From assembly GCF_013371085.1 (NCBI RefSeq), contig NZ_JABWCV010000007.1, forward strand, positions 124,001 through 188,000: DNA of 64,000 nt, written 5' to 3'. Source of the stretch: Vreelandella maris (lineage in GTDB: Bacteria > Pseudomonadota > Gammaproteobacteria > Pseudomonadales > Halomonadaceae). Under the pieces are notes generated by a model that was not told where the DNA came from, did no database searches, and saw only the letters and a list, made by a program, of their open reading frames with translations. The position numbers and the translations under genes were made by a program. Each line of letters starts with the position of its first letter. Position 1 is the stretch's first letter. Shown here in pieces: positions 19,621-29,541 of the stretch.

Positions 19621-21897
19621 ATGGTAAAAGTGCGTGAAGACCAGCCGCTAACCGCTAGCGGAAAGGTGGATATACAACAATGGTTAACGCGCCTGCAAGA
19701 AGATGTGCGCCTACGTGATCCCGAGCGTTTAGTCGAGGCCTGTGAGCTTGCTGAATCGTTAGAACTAGAAGCCCCTCGCACGCATCGTGTATGGCTTTCG
19801 CCGGGTTCCAGCTTCCGCATGGGCCTGGAAATGGCCGATATCCTTGGCGATTTGAAGTTGGATCAGGCCGCGCTGGAAGCTGCCGTTCTCTACCGTGCAG
19901 TGCGGGAAGGCTTACTGAGCCTTGAGGCGGTGACAAAACGCTTTGGAGAAGAAGTCGCTAGTCTGATTGATGGCGTGCTGCAAATGGCCGCCATCAGCTA
20001 TCCATTGGCGCCTGACCATGGCATGGGCCAGCATAACCAGCAGGAAAACCTGCGCAAGATGCTGGTTAATATGGTGGGCGATGTGCGCGTCGCCTTAATC
20101 AAAATTGCCGAACGCACCTGTGCGCTGCGCCAAGTAAAAGACGCCCCTCGGGAAAAATGTTTACAGGTGGCCAGGGAAGTTGCGGATATTTACGCACCCT
20201 TGGCTCACCGTTTGGGTATCGGCCAGCTCAAATGGGAGCTGGAAGACCTATCGTTTCGTTACTTGCACGAAGACGAATACAAAGCGATTGCCAAGCTGCT
20301 GGCGGAAAAACGTCTCGACCGCGACCGCTATATCCACGATGTGGTAGAAACCATCAAGGGCTTGATGGAGGCCCAGCATATCCACCGCTACGATGTGGAT
20401 GGGCGGGCCAAGCATATCTACTCGATCTGGCGCAAAATGAAGCGTAAGCGGATCGATTTTTCGCAAGTTCACGACGTGCGCGCAGTGCGGATTCTGGTGC
20501 CGGAAGTCGCCGACTGCTACACCGTGCTGGGCATCATCCATTCGCGCTGGCACCACGTGCCGAACGAGTTTGATGACTACATCGCCAACCCCAAGAAAAA
20601 TGGCTACCAGTCACTACACACCGCCGTCATGGGGCCGGAAAACAAGGTGCTCGAAATCCAGATTCGCACCTTTGCTATGCACGACGAAGCTGAACTGGGC
20701 GTCTGCGCCCACTGGCGCTACAAGGGCCACGATACCAACGCCAAAAGCCGTAGCTATGAAGAAAAAATCGCCTGGCTGCGACAAGTATTGGAGTGGCAGG
20801 ACGAAGTGGGTGGCTTTGGCGACCTGCGCGAAGGGCTCTCCAGCGATGTCGCGCCTGACCGCATCTACGTGTTCACCCCCGATGGCCATGTGATCGATTT
20901 ACCGCGGATTGCCACGCCTATCGATTTTGCCTACCGAGTGCATACCGAAATTGGTCACCGCTGCCGTGGCGCCAAAATTAACGGTCGTATCGTGCCGCTG
21001 ACCTATAAGCTCAAAACGGGCCAACAGATCGAGATTCTGACGGCCACTAAAGGCGGGCCAAGCCGCGACTGGTTAAACCCCAGTTTGGGCTATGTGCGCA
21101 CCTCCCGGGCGCGGGCCAAAATCCAGGCGTGGTTCAAGCACCAAGCGCGGGATCAAAACCTGGATGAAGGGCGCGCGCTGTTTGACCGCGAGATGCGTCG
21201 CCTGGATGTTGAGGGGCTCGATCTGCCCAAGTTGGCCAAGGCGGTTAACTACCTCAATGCTGACGATATGTACGCCGCCATTGGCGCCGGTGACCTGCGC
21301 ATTGGCCAAGTGTTGCATCAGGCCCAACAGCTGTTCGGCGAAACCGACGACCAGGAGCAGCTTAATCGCCTGCTAGCCAAGCCTCAGCGGCAATCCAGCA
21401 AAGCCACCAAAAGTGATATCACGGTGCTTGGCGTCGGCAACCTGAAAACCAGCATGGCGAACTGCTGTCGGCCAGTGCCTGGCGAACCGATCATTGGCTT
21501 TATCACCCAGGGGCGTGGCGTCACCGTGCACCGTCAGGACTGTAGCAATATTCTGCAATTGCGCCTGGACGAACCCCAGCGCATTATCGAAGTAGAGTGG
21601 GGCGAACGCGCCCAGACCCGCTATCCGGTGACCATTGAAATTCAAGCCTGGGATCGCTCCGGGCTGCTGCGCGATGTGACAGGGCTGCTCGGCAATGAAA
21701 AAGTCAACGTACTCGCCGTGAACACATTGACCGATACCGACGAGGGCATCGCCCGTCTGCGCATTACCTTGGAAGTGGATGGCCTGGAATCCCTGGGGCG
21801 TCTGTTCTCCCGTATCCAGCAATTGCCAAACGTCACCGAAGTACGACGTTTGCGCAACGCCGACCCGGAAAAGCAATCACGTAAGGGAGGGGCATAA
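19621..21897 (+). CDS. relA: GTP pyrophosphokinase RelA (ppGpp synthetase I)
   Basis: Ribosome-associated (p)ppGpp synthetase of the stringent response. 758 residues: an inactive N-terminal hydrolase-like domain (the HD pair is not recognisable around 130-150), synthetase domain with DYIANPKKNGYQSLHTAV, TGS domain (YVFTPDGHVIDLPR), a zinc-finger-like region with NCCRPVPGEPIIGFITQGRG, and a C-terminal ACT domain. I start at ATG 19621 (MVKVRED, the family start) rather than at GTG 19612. The stop overlaps the ATG of mazG. Confidence 0.95.
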   Translation: MVKVREDQPLTASGKVDIQQWLTRLQEDVRLRDPERLVEACELAESLELEAPRTHRVWLSPGSSFRMGLEMADILGDLKLDQAALEAAVLYRAVREGLLSLEAVTKRFGEEVASLIDGVLQMAAISYPLAPDHGMGQHNQQENLRKMLVNMVGDVRVALIKIAERTCALRQVKDAPREKCLQVAREVADIYAPLAHRLGIGQLKWELEDLSFRYLHEDEYKAIAKLLAEKRLDRDRYIHDVVETIKGLMEAQHIHRYDVDGRAKHIYSIWRKMKRKRIDFSQVHDVRAVRILVPEVADCYTVLGIIHSRWHHVPNEFDDYIANPKKNGYQSLHTAVMGPENKVLEIQIRTFAMHDEAELGVCAHWRYKGHDTNAKSRSYEEKIAWLRQVLEWQDEVGGFGDLREGLSSDVAPDRIYVFTPDGHVIDLPRIATPIDFAYRVHTEIGHRCRGAKINGRIVPLTYKLKTGQQIEILTATKGGPSRDWLNPSLGYVRTSRARAKIQAWFKHQARDQNLDEGRALFDREMRRLDVEGLDLPKLAKAVNYLNADDMYAAIGAGDLRIGQVLHQAQQLFGETDDQEQLNRLLAKPQRQSSKATKSDITVLGVGNLKTSMANCCRPVPGEPIIGFITQGRGVTVHRQDCSNILQLRLDEPQRIIEVEWGERAQTRYPVTIEIQAWDRSGLLRDVTGLLGNEKVNVLAVNTLTDTDEGIARLRITLEVDGLESLGRLFSRIQQLPNVTEVRRLRNADPEKQSRKGGA

Positions 21898-22736
21898 TGC
21901 GCCATGGTATGGACGACCTGCTGACCCTGATGCAAGTGCTGCGTGACACCGAACAGGGCTGCCCATGGGACTTACAGCAGGACTGGGACAGCATCGTGCC
22001 GCACACCCTGGAAGAAGCCTACGAAGTTGCCGATGCTATTGAACGGCGGGCCTTCGACGAGCTACCCGGTGAGCTGGGTGATCTGCTCTTTCAGGTGGTC
22101 TATTACGCCCAGTTTGGTGCTGAAGAGCAGCGCTTCGACTTTGACGATATTGTCGATACGCTGACCGCCAAGATGCTGCGCCGCCACCCGCACGTCTTTC
22201 CGGAGGGCACTCTGGCTTCCCGCCGCCCGCCAGGCGTAAGCGCCGAAGAGGTGCAAACTCAGCAGGTCAACAGCCGTTGGGAGTCGTTGAAGGCTGAAGA
22301 GCGTGCCGAGCGTACGGCCAGAACGCTCTCGGTACTCGACGATGTACCGCGCACACTGCCTGCACTGAGCCGGGCTGCCAAGCTGTCTAAGCGCGCTGCA
22401 CGGGTTGGGTTTGATTGGCCGGATGCCAGGGGCGTGGTCGCCAAAATTCGGGAAGAGCTGGCCGAAGTCGAAGAGGCGCTTGCCGCCGGTGACCAACAGC
22501 ACGCTCAAGAAGAGGTGGGCGATCTGCTCTTTGCGGTGACCAATCTTGCCCGCACCCTGAACGCCGACCCAGAACAGTGCCTGCGCAGGACGAATGCCAA
22601 ATTTGAACGCCGCTTTCGCTACGTAGAGAGCGAGCTTAGCGCTGCCCAGCGGCCCTTAACAGAGGCTTCGCTAGACGAAATGGAAGCCCACTGGCAAGCA
22701 GCGAAAGCACAAGAAAAACAACCTACCCATTCCTGA
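21897..22736 (+). CDS. mazG: Nucleoside triphosphate pyrophosphohydrolase MazG
   Basis: Hydrolyses NTPs/dNTPs to monophosphates and in E. coli lowers ppGpp indirectly. 279 residues with two MazG repeats, each with an ExxE-12-ExxD-type motif: TLEEAYEVADAIERR followed by LPGELGDLLFQVVYYAQF, and IREELAEVEEALAAG followed by EVGDLLFAVTNLAR. The start ATG shares one base with the relA stop (TAATG), indicating coupling. Confidence 0.95.
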   Translation: MRHGMDDLLTLMQVLRDTEQGCPWDLQQDWDSIVPHTLEEAYEVADAIERRAFDELPGELGDLLFQVVYYAQFGAEEQRFDFDDIVDTLTAKMLRRHPHVFPEGTLASRRPPGVSAEEVQTQQVNSRWESLKAEERAERTARTLSVLDDVPRTLPALSRAAKLSKRAARVGFDWPDARGVVAKIREELAEVEEALAAGDQQHAQEEVGDLLFAVTNLARTLNADPEQCLRRTNAKFERRFRYVESELSAAQRPLTEASLDEMEAHWQAAKAQEKQPTHS

Positions 22737-22767
22737 TTAATCATTTCGCGACCCCTGCAAGGAGGCC

Positions 22768-25422
22768 ATGCCAATGAGTCACGACCTACACGAATCTCTG
22801 CGCGATAACGTGCGTATTCTGGGCGACAGCCTGGGGCGAACCATTGCCGACGATTTGGGCCAGGCATTTGTCGATAAGATCGAAACCATTCGCGCCCACG
22901 CCAAACGCGGGCGCCAGGGTGATTCACTGCAGCAGCGCGAATTAATCGAGTACCTACGCCAGTTGCCCGAACGTGATCTGCTGCCGGTCACTCGGGCGTT
23001 TAACCAATTCTTAAACCTCGCCAACATTGCCGAACAACACTACCGGGCACGCTTTCGCCGCGTCGAGGATTACAAGCCCGGCTCGCAGCCGGTACTGGGT
23101 GAACTCCTCGAGCGCGCCCAGCAGGCAGGCAACTCGCCGCGTAAATTGGTCGAAACCCTCGCCAATATGCGCGTCGAATTGGTACTCACCGCCCACCCTA
23201 CGGAAGTCATTCGCCGCACGCTGATTCAAAAATATGACGCCATCGACGAGTGTCTGACCGCCATCGAGAGCTCGGAAGATTACCCCGAGCGCGGTACCCG
23301 CGCCCAGGGGCGTCTGGAAGAACTGATCAGCCAGGCATGGCACACCGATGAGATTCGCCACGAACGCCCCACGCCGGTTGATGAAGCCAAGTGGGGCTTT
23401 GCCGTCATTGAAAACTCACTCTGGCAGGCAGTGCCGGACTTCCATCGCGATTTGGATAACCTGCTGCTGGATACCGCCGGTGAGCGCCTTCCCCTGGATG
23501 CCGCGCCGATTCGCTACGCCTCCTGGATGGGCGGGGATCGCGACGGTAATCCCAACGTGACCGCCCGGGTCACCCGCGAGGTATTGCTACTGGGCCGCTG
23601 GATGGCCGCCGATCTTTACCTGCGCGACCTGGATCAGTTGAAGACTGAACTCTCCATGTGGAAGGCCAACAGCGCGCTTAAAGCCGAGGCGGGCGATGTG
23701 GCCGAACCGTATCGCGAAGTGCTAAAGCGCCTGCTGACGAGAATGGAGTCAACCCGGGATTGGGCCAAGGCCGAGCTTGAGGGGCGTAACTATGACGGCG
23801 GGCCGATTATTGAAACCCGTGATCAGCTCTATTCCCCGCTGCTCGGCTGCTACCGCTCACTTTGCGATGTTGGTCTCGATACCATCGCTAACGGCGCGCT
23901 GCTGGATACCCTGCGCCGGGTCGCAGTATTCGGCGTTACGCTGACCAAGCTCGATCTGCGCCAGGAGGCCAGCCGCCACGCACAGGTGATTGAAGAGCTG
24001 ACCAGTACGCTTGGCCTTGGCCACTACCGCGAATGGGATGAAGCCCAGCGTCAAGAGTTCCTGCTGGCCGAGTTGGCTTCCCGTCGCCCGCTGATTCCGC
24101 GCCGCTGGGAATGCTCCGCCGAGACCCGGGAAGTGCTGGATACCTTTAAGGTGATTGCCCAGGAACACTCCGAAGCGCTGGGAACCTACATTATTTCCAT
24201 GGCCGCTGAACCGTCGGACGTGCTCACCGTGGCACTATTGATGAAAGAGGTAGGAGGGCAGGTCACGCTGCCTATCGCACCGCTGTTTGAAACCCTCAAC
24301 GACCTGGATCACGCAGGCGATGTGGTGGACCAACTGCTGGCGATACCGAGCTATCGTTCGCTGATTGATGATCGCCAGGAAGTGATGATCGGCTACTCAG
24401 ATTCAGCCAAGGATGCCGGTCAGTTGGCCGCCGCTTGGGCGCAGTACCGCGCCCAGGAGTCGCTGGTCAATGTGTGTAACCGGCACGGCGTCGATCTAAC
24501 CCTGTTCCACGGCCGCGGTGGCACCGTAGGCCGTGGCGGCGGCCCGGCCCATGCGGCGATTCTCTCCCAGCCTCCCGGCTCGGTGAACGGCAGCCTGCGG
24601 GTGACCGAACAGGGCGAGATGATTCGCTTCAAGTTCGGCCAGCCTGATATTGCCCTACGCTCCATGGAGATTTATGCCTGCGCGGTGCTGGAAGCCACAC
24701 TGTTGCCGCCTCGCGCGCCGGAACCGCATTGGCGTGAAGAGATGGATCAGCTCGCCAAGGTCGCGCATGGTGCTTATGTCGGCGTGGTGCGGGAAGACCC
24801 CGATTTTGTCCCTTACTTCCGGGCAGTCACGCCGGAGGGCGCTTTAGGAAGGTTGCCGCTAGGCTCACGTCCTACCAAGCGCCGCCAGGATGGCGGCGTA
24901 GAGACCCTACGCGCGATTCCATGGATTTTCGCCTGGACGCAGATTCGTCTGATGCTGCCAGCGTGGCTGGGAAGTGGTGAAGCCTTCTCGACCCGCTTAG
25001 AGCAGCCCGGCGGACGCGAGGTGCTGCAAGAAATGCGCACTGAGTGGCCCTTCTTCGGCACTTATCTCGACATGCTGGAGATGCTGTTGGCCAAAGCCGA
25101 CGTGGCCATTGCCGCCTACTACGAGCACCGCCTGGTCGATGAACCATCGCTTAAAGCGTTGGGTAAAAAACTGCGTGAGCGTTTTGCACGGCTCGAAGAT
25201 GCGGTGCTCGATATTCTCCAGCAGGAGAAGCTGCTGGAGAACACACCGCTGATTCGGCAGGCCATTGATGTACGCAATCCGTACATCGATCCGTTGCATG
25301 GCCTTCAGGCCGAGTTGCTGCAGCGTAACCGCGATGCGGACGGGGCAATCAGTGCTGATTTGTCACGTGCGTTAATGGTGACAATGGCGGGCATCGCTGC
25401 GGGTCTGCGTAATACGGGTTAA
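22768..25422 (+). CDS. ppc: Phosphoenolpyruvate carboxylase
   Basis: Anaplerotic enzyme carboxylating PEP to oxaloacetate. 884 residues. Catalytic histidine region VLTAHPTEVIRRT, GGDRDGNPNVTA, IGYSDSAKDAGQLAA and FHGRGGTVGRGGGPAH are all present, and the C-terminus ends in the family-typical RNTG. A GGAGG ribosome binding site precedes two in-frame ATGs (22768 and 22774); either could be used. Confidence 0.97.
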   Translation: MPMSHDLHESLRDNVRILGDSLGRTIADDLGQAFVDKIETIRAHAKRGRQGDSLQQRELIEYLRQLPERDLLPVTRAFNQFLNLANIAEQHYRARFRRVEDYKPGSQPVLGELLERAQQAGNSPRKLVETLANMRVELVLTAHPTEVIRRTLIQKYDAIDECLTAIESSEDYPERGTRAQGRLEELISQAWHTDEIRHERPTPVDEAKWGFAVIENSLWQAVPDFHRDLDNLLLDTAGERLPLDAAPIRYASWMGGDRDGNPNVTARVTREVLLLGRWMAADLYLRDLDQLKTELSMWKANSALKAEAGDVAEPYREVLKRLLTRMESTRDWAKAELEGRNYDGGPIIETRDQLYSPLLGCYRSLCDVGLDTIANGALLDTLRRVAVFGVTLTKLDLRQEASRHAQVIEELTSTLGLGHYREWDEAQRQEFLLAELASRRPLIPRRWECSAETREVLDTFKVIAQEHSEALGTYIISMAAEPSDVLTVALLMKEVGGQVTLPIAPLFETLNDLDHAGDVVDQLLAIPSYRSLIDDRQEVMIGYSDSAKDAGQLAAAWAQYRAQESLVNVCNRHGVDLTLFHGRGGTVGRGGGPAHAAILSQPPGSVNGSLRVTEQGEMIRFKFGQPDIALRSMEIYACAVLEATLLPPRAPEPHWREEMDQLAKVAHGAYVGVVREDPDFVPYFRAVTPEGALGRLPLGSRPTKRRQDGGVETLRAIPWIFAWTQIRLMLPAWLGSGEAFSTRLEQPGGREVLQEMRTEWPFFGTYLDMLEMLLAKADVAIAAYYEHRLVDEPSLKALGKKLRERFARLEDAVLDILQQEKLLENTPLIRQAIDVRNPYIDPLHGLQAELLQRNRDADGAISADLSRALMVTMAGIAAGLRNTG

Positions 25423-25466
25423 ACAAGACCGGCCAGCCTGTTAATGATGCTAACAAGGAGGCGTCA

Positions 25467-26012
25467 ATGCCCTCAGATGCTCAAGCGGTACTCGACTTTT
25501 GGTTTGAAGCGTTGACGCCTGCTCAGTGGTTTAAAAAAGACCTTGAGATGGATAGCACTATTCAGTCGCGTTTTGGTGAACTGCATACCCAGGCGGCGCA
25601 GTGTGAATGTTATACCTGGCGGCAAACGGCTCAGGGGCGGCTGGCGGAAATCATCGTGCTGGATCAGTTCTCGCGCAATATCTTCCGCGATGATGCGCGC
25701 GCTTTTGCCACCGATGCGCTAGCGCTGGCTCTAGCTCAGGAGGCAGTGGCTGCGGGTGCCGACGCTGAGCTAACCCCTCAGCAGCGGGCATTTTTGTATA
25801 TGCCCTATATGCATAGCGAATCGGCCGCCATTCATGAAGTGGCAATACAACTGTTCGACCAGCCGGGGTTAGTGAATAACTACGACTTTGAAGTGCGTCA
25901 CAAGGCGATCATTGATCGCTTCGGGCGTTACCCGCACCGCAATGCACTGTTGGGGCGGGCCTCTACCGACGAGGAGCTGGCTTTTCTAAAGCAGCCCGGC
26001 TCCTCTTTTTAA
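25467..26012 (+). CDS. DUF924 family protein
   Basis: 181-residue cytoplasmic protein of the DUF924 (TPR-like helical) family: VLDFWFEALTPAQWFKKD near the N-terminus, IIVLDQFSRNIFRDDARAFATD, and YMPYMHSESAAIHEVA. The biochemical role of the family is unknown. AAGGAGG lies 6 bases before the ATG. It follows ppc by 44 bases and may be cotranscribed. Confidence 0.85.
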   Translation: MPSDAQAVLDFWFEALTPAQWFKKDLEMDSTIQSRFGELHTQAAQCECYTWRQTAQGRLAEIIVLDQFSRNIFRDDARAFATDALALALAQEAVAAGADAELTPQQRAFLYMPYMHSESAAIHEVAIQLFDQPGLVNNYDFEVRHKAIIDRFGRYPHRNALLGRASTDEELAFLKQPGSSF

Positions 26013-26048
26013 CTTTTTTGTTCACTCCTTTTAGCCACATGGCGTTTT

Positions 26049-27116
26049 ATGTCGTTACGAAAATCTACCCGTATCAATAAATACATTAGTGAAAGTGGAA
26101 TGTGCTCTCGCCGTGAGGCTGACCGCTTTGTGGAGCAGGGCAACGTGTGGATTAACGGTCGCCGCGCCACTACCGGCGACCAGGTGGTAGCGGGGGATCT
26201 GGTCAAGGTCAATGGCCAGGAGATCGAGCCACAGGAAGAGGAAGATCTGGTTCTTATTGCGCTGAACAAGCCGGTGGGCATCGTTAGCACCACCGAGTCC
26301 AGTGAAAAGGACAATATCGTTGAGTTTGTAAAACACGGCACGCGCATTTTTCCCATCGGTCGGCTCGATAAAGACTCCCAGGGGCTGATTTTTTTAACCA
26401 ATAACGGTGATTTGGTTAATAAGATTCTGCGTGCCAATAACAACCACGAAAAAGAGTATCAGGTGACGGTGAACAAGCCGATCACCGACGAGTTTATCGA
26501 GGGCATGCAGGGCGGTGTGCCGATTCTTGGCAAGGTGACCAAGCGCTGCAAAGTGCAAAAAGAGTCCACCTTTGTCTTCACTATTACCTTGGTGCAGGGG
26601 CTCAATCGGCAAATTCGCCGTATGTGCGAATACTTCGGCTATGAAGTTACTCAGCTTATTCGCACGCGCATTATGAATGTGCCCCTTAAAGGGTTAGCCC
26701 TGGGGGATTGGCGCGATCTCACCCCTAAAGAGATTGACACCATTATCGCGCTGACCGAAAAATCAGAAGCCGTGCCAGAGAAGAAGAGTAACGCTAAGCC
26801 TGAAAGGCCCAACTACAGCTCAGGCGCTGGCAAGGCAAAGCCGCCCGCTGCCAACAAAGGGCGCCCGAAACCGGCCAAAGCGGGCGCCAAAGCCACCGGG
26901 GCTAAACCTAAACCACTTCCCAAAGGTAAAAAGGCCGCTAGTGGAAAAGTTAGCATTAGCACCGGCCCGAAAAACAGTGCTGGTAAACCTCTCTCCAAGG
27001 GTAAAGCGCCCGGCAAGCCCAGTGTTAAAAGCAAGCCTAGTGCAAAAGGTAAGCCCGTTGGCAAAGGCCGCGGTAAGCCAGCGGTTGCGGGCAAGCCTTC
27101 TCAGCGACGCAAGTAG
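26049..27116 (+). CDS. rluF: 23S rRNA pseudouridine synthase RluF with extended basic tail
   Basis: RsuA/RluB/RluF-type pseudouridine synthase. S4 domain at about 8-55 ([20 protein letters not shown]), catalytic domain with [19 protein letters not shown] (catalytic Asp about 106), [17 protein letters not shown] and [12 protein letters not shown]. Close in wording to E. coli RluF (290 aa), which modifies U2604, but here the protein has 355 residues because of a tail from about 245 to 355 made almost only of Lys, Ala, Pro, Gly and Ser. The tail is probably disordered and RNA-binding. Confidence 0.9.
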   Translation: MSLRKSTRINKYISESGMCSRREADRFVEQGNVWINGRRATTGDQVVAGDLVKVNGQEIEPQEEEDLVLIALNKPVGIVSTTESSEKDNIVEFVKHGTRIFPIGRLDKDSQGLIFLTNNGDLVNKILRANNNHEKEYQVTVNKPITDEFIEGMQGGVPILGKVTKRCKVQKESTFVFTITLVQGLNRQIRRMCEYFGYEVTQLIRTRIMNVPLKGLALGDWRDLTPKEIDTIIALTEKSEAVPEKKSNAKPERPNYSSGAGKAKPPAANKGRPKPAKAGAKATGAKPKPLPKGKKAASGKVSISTGPKNSAGKPLSKGKAPGKPSVKSKPSAKGKPVGKGRGKPAVAGKPSQRRK

Positions 27117-27139
27117 CTCCTACTTCAAGAGTCCTTACT

Positions 27140-27415
27140 GTGATCCCAATCGTCGCTTTTTATGCTGTGATTAGCATGCTCGCTTACATTACCTACGCCA
27201 TCGACAAAAAGGCGGCTATCAATAACCGCCGTCGAGTGAGCGAGAAAACGCTACATCTGCTTGGAGTAATGGGTGGCTGGCCAGGTGCTTTCCTGGCTCA
27301 GCAGCGGCTGCGGCATAAAACCCAGAAAACCGCCTTCCAGGTTACGTTCTGGCTGACGGTTGTTGTAAATCTGGCCTGTGCGGGGTGGCTAACTGTTTCA
27401 TTGAGTCTCATTTAG
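27140..27415 (+). CDS. DUF1294 family small membrane protein
   Basis: 91 residues with a GTG start; an N-terminal hydrophobic segment (VAFYAVISMLAYITYAI), a conserved DUF1294 core (DKKAAINNRRRVSEKTLHLLGVMGGWPGAFLAQQ split by basic residues, then RHKTQKTAFQ) and a second membrane helix at the C-terminus. The function is unknown; in other bacteria the domain is often fused to a cold-shock domain, which is absent here. Convergent with trpG. Confidence 0.82.
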   Translation: MIPIVAFYAVISMLAYITYAIDKKAAINNRRRVSEKTLHLLGVMGGWPGAFLAQQRLRHKTQKTAFQVTFWLTVVVNLACAGWLTVSLSLI

Positions 27416-27433
27416 CCACCCGTTTAGCCACCC
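27383..27433. repeat. Repeat-built hairpin at the DUF1294-trpG convergence
   Basis: GGGTGGCTAA (27383-27392) can pair with either of two TTAGCCACCC copies (27412-27421 and 27424-27433), themselves a tandem repeat of period 12. The structure spans the DUF1294 stop and lies 13 bases from the trpG stop, so it may separate the two convergent transcripts. Confidence 0.5.
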
Positions 27434-27445
27434 TATGCTGCGTGC

Positions 27446-28126
27446 CTACGCTCTGGCTTGCTCGTTGGGCGCGAAAAGAAAGTTGGCTATCAACTCCTTA
27501 CCGCCTTCGGTCGCGAATGATTCGGGGTGAAATTGAATGCCGTGAATCGGGTACTCCCGGTGTTTAACGCCCATAAGCTCGAATTCACCCATTGCCTGCC
27601 AGCGGCTGCGCTGCTCAAACTTATCCGCTTTCAGGGCACCCACGGTGGCGGTTACTTCCAGGCACTCGGGCAGGGTGGTCGCATCGGCAATCAATGAGTG
27701 ATAGCGCATTACTTCAAGCTGGTCAGGCACGCCGTTAAACACCGAGCGATTGTCGTGATTGATCGGGCTAATCTTACCGTGCATAGGTAGCGGCGCTTTA
27801 ACTACCTTGCCGCCGAACACATGCACGATGCCCTGCATGCCCAGACAAACCCCCAGCAGCGGGGTGGTCTTACCCAGTTTTTCTATTACCTCGGCGCACA
27901 CGCCAAAGTAGCGTGGGTCATCCGGCGAGCCGGGGCCGGGGGAAATAATAATGCGATCCGGCGCCAGCGCCTCAATGGCGTGGTAATCGATCTGGTCGTT
28001 GCGTTTAACAATGATCTCAAAATGAGGCAACCCGCCGCGATTCTTCTCCGTGGTCAAGATTTCACCAATAAACTGGTAAAGGTTATAGGTGAAGGAGTCG
28101 TAATTATCGATGATCAGCACCTTCAT
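27446..28126 (-). CDS. trpG: Anthranilate synthase component II (glutamine amidotransferase)
   Basis: Supplies ammonia from glutamine to TrpE. 226 residues, class I amidotransferase: nucleophile Cys in LLGVCLGMQGIVHVFGG, and the His-Glu pair in IQFHPESFATEGG. At 226 residues it is longer than ordinary TrpG/PabA (~190-200). It overlaps the end of trpE by 4 bases, and with trpR and trpE forms a three-gene unit. It might also serve PabB, which the sequence cannot exclude. Confidence 0.88.
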   Translation of the reverse strand: MKVLIIDNYDSFTYNLYQFIGEILTTEKNRGGLPHFEIIVKRNDQIDYHAIEALAPDRIIISPGPGSPDDPRYFGVCAEVIEKLGKTTPLLGVCLGMQGIVHVFGGKVVKAPLPMHGKISPINHDNRSVFNGVPDQLEVMRYHSLIADATTLPECLEVTATVGALKADKFEQRSRWQAMGEFELMGVKHREYPIHGIQFHPESFATEGGKELIANFLFAPNEQARA

Positions 28127-29541
28127 GCGGGGCTCTCCATATCCGTGCTCATAAAAGGGGCCAGGGCCTTGCGAGTGCCAGCGAACTTGCGGCGAATTTC
28201 TTCGTATTCATCCTCGGCGTTGCTATCGAATACGTTGCCGCCGCAGGTTTGTACGTAGGCGCGCTCGCCGTTCACAAACACCGTGCGAATGGGGATGGCA
28301 AAGGTGCAGTCGCCGTTAAACGAGAACTGGCCCACCGCACCGCCATAGGGACCGCGACCGTCGGTTTCCAGATCATCGATAATCTTCATCGCCTCAATCT
28401 TGGGCGCGCCGGTGAGCGTGCCCGCCGGGAAGTTACTCGCCAGCGCCGTAAACATGTCTTCGCCTTCGGCAATAATCCCGACAATTTCGCTGGAGATATG
28501 CTGTACGTGGCTAAAGCGCTTGATATCCATCAGGCTGCGCACTTTTACCGTGCCAAACTGGGCCACCCGGCCAATATCGTTGCGGTGCAGATCCACAATC
28601 ATATTGTGCTCGGCGATCTCCTTGGGGTCGTTGAGCAGCGCCCGGGCTAGCTGGGTGTCTTCCTGGGGCGTTTGGCCGCGGAGGGTGGTGCCTGCCAGCG
28701 GGAAGGTTTCCATCTCACCCTGGCGCAGGCGGAACAGTAGCTCGGGGCTTGCGCCGATCAGCTTCTGCTCGCCGAATTTGACGTAGTACATCTGGGGCGA
28801 CGGATTGATGGTGCGCAGTTGGTCATAAAGAGCCAGGGTGTCGCCCTTAATCTGAAAGCGTTTTTTAAAACCGACCTCGCACTGAAACACCTTGCCGTCG
28901 ATGATGTCCTGCTTCACCTTGGCCACCGCCTCGGCGTGCTCGGCTTTGCTCATTGTGTCGCCCAGCGCGGTGATGTGCAGTGGGCCTGCGGGTTTTTCGT
29001 CGGCGTCGATCAGCGTCTGCAGAAACTCGTAACGGCTATTGTCGTAATAGAAGTAGGTAACCTCCCCGGTCATCTTGTCGAGGATCAGGCCATCTTTGTA
29101 GAGCCCAAAGCGAAAGGTATCGAAATCGTCGCTGGCTTTTAGGGTCAGCGAGGGCTCGAAGTACTGCATCGCGTCGTAACCGAGGTAACCGCTTAAGCCA
29201 CCCGCGTACTTACGCGAAATAATATTCTGGGGGATCAGGCTACGCAGTAGCTCATAAGGGTTATCGCTTGGGTACTCGTTTGCATTGCCGTCACGGTCTT
29301 CGATAGTTAGCGTGTTGCCATTGGCATACAGCGTGTATTCGGGGTCGAAGCCGATGATCGAATGGCGTGCAATATGGCTATCTTCGCCAAGCGACTCCAG
29401 CATGTAGCAGGTATCAAACTGCCGCTCGATTTTTTGAAACAGGGCAAAGAAGTCGCAGTCCGCCGCCAGCGTCACGTAGTGAGGTTTGCGTGGCAGCGTA
29501 AACGGCTGCGGGCCCGAGGCATGCGTATTGGCAATGGTCAT
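28123..29541 (-). CDS. trpE: Anthranilate synthase component I
   Basis: Converts chorismate to anthranilate with TrpG. 472 residues. A tryptophan-binding LES motif is seen near the N-terminus (CYMLESLGEDSHIARHSIIG), and the chorismate-binding domain has AEHNMIVDLHRNDIGRVAQF, FPAGTLTGAPKIEAMKII and GPYGGAVGQFSF. The GGNVFDSNAEDEYEEIRRK C-terminus differs from textbook TrpE, so this may be a divergent branch or second anthranilate synthase. Its start overlaps trpR by 4 bases and its end overlaps trpG by 4. Confidence 0.87.
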   Translation of the reverse strand: MTIANTHASGPQPFTLPRKPHYVTLAADCDFFALFQKIERQFDTCYMLESLGEDSHIARHSIIGFDPEYTLYANGNTLTIEDRDGNANEYPSDNPYELLRSLIPQNIISRKYAGGLSGYLGYDAMQYFEPSLTLKASDDFDTFRFGLYKDGLILDKMTGEVTYFYYDNSRYEFLQTLIDADEKPAGPLHITALGDTMSKAEHAEAVAKVKQDIIDGKVFQCEVGFKKRFQIKGDTLALYDQLRTINPSPQMYYVKFGEQKLIGASPELLFRLRQGEMETFPLAGTTLRGQTPQEDTQLARALLNDPKEIAEHNMIVDLHRNDIGRVAQFGTVKVRSLMDIKRFSHVQHISSEIVGIIAEGEDMFTALASNFPAGTLTGAPKIEAMKIIDDLETDGRGPYGGAVGQFSFNGDCTFAIPIRTVFVNGERAYVQTCGGNVFDSNAEDEYEEIRRKFAGTRKALAPFMSTDMESPA

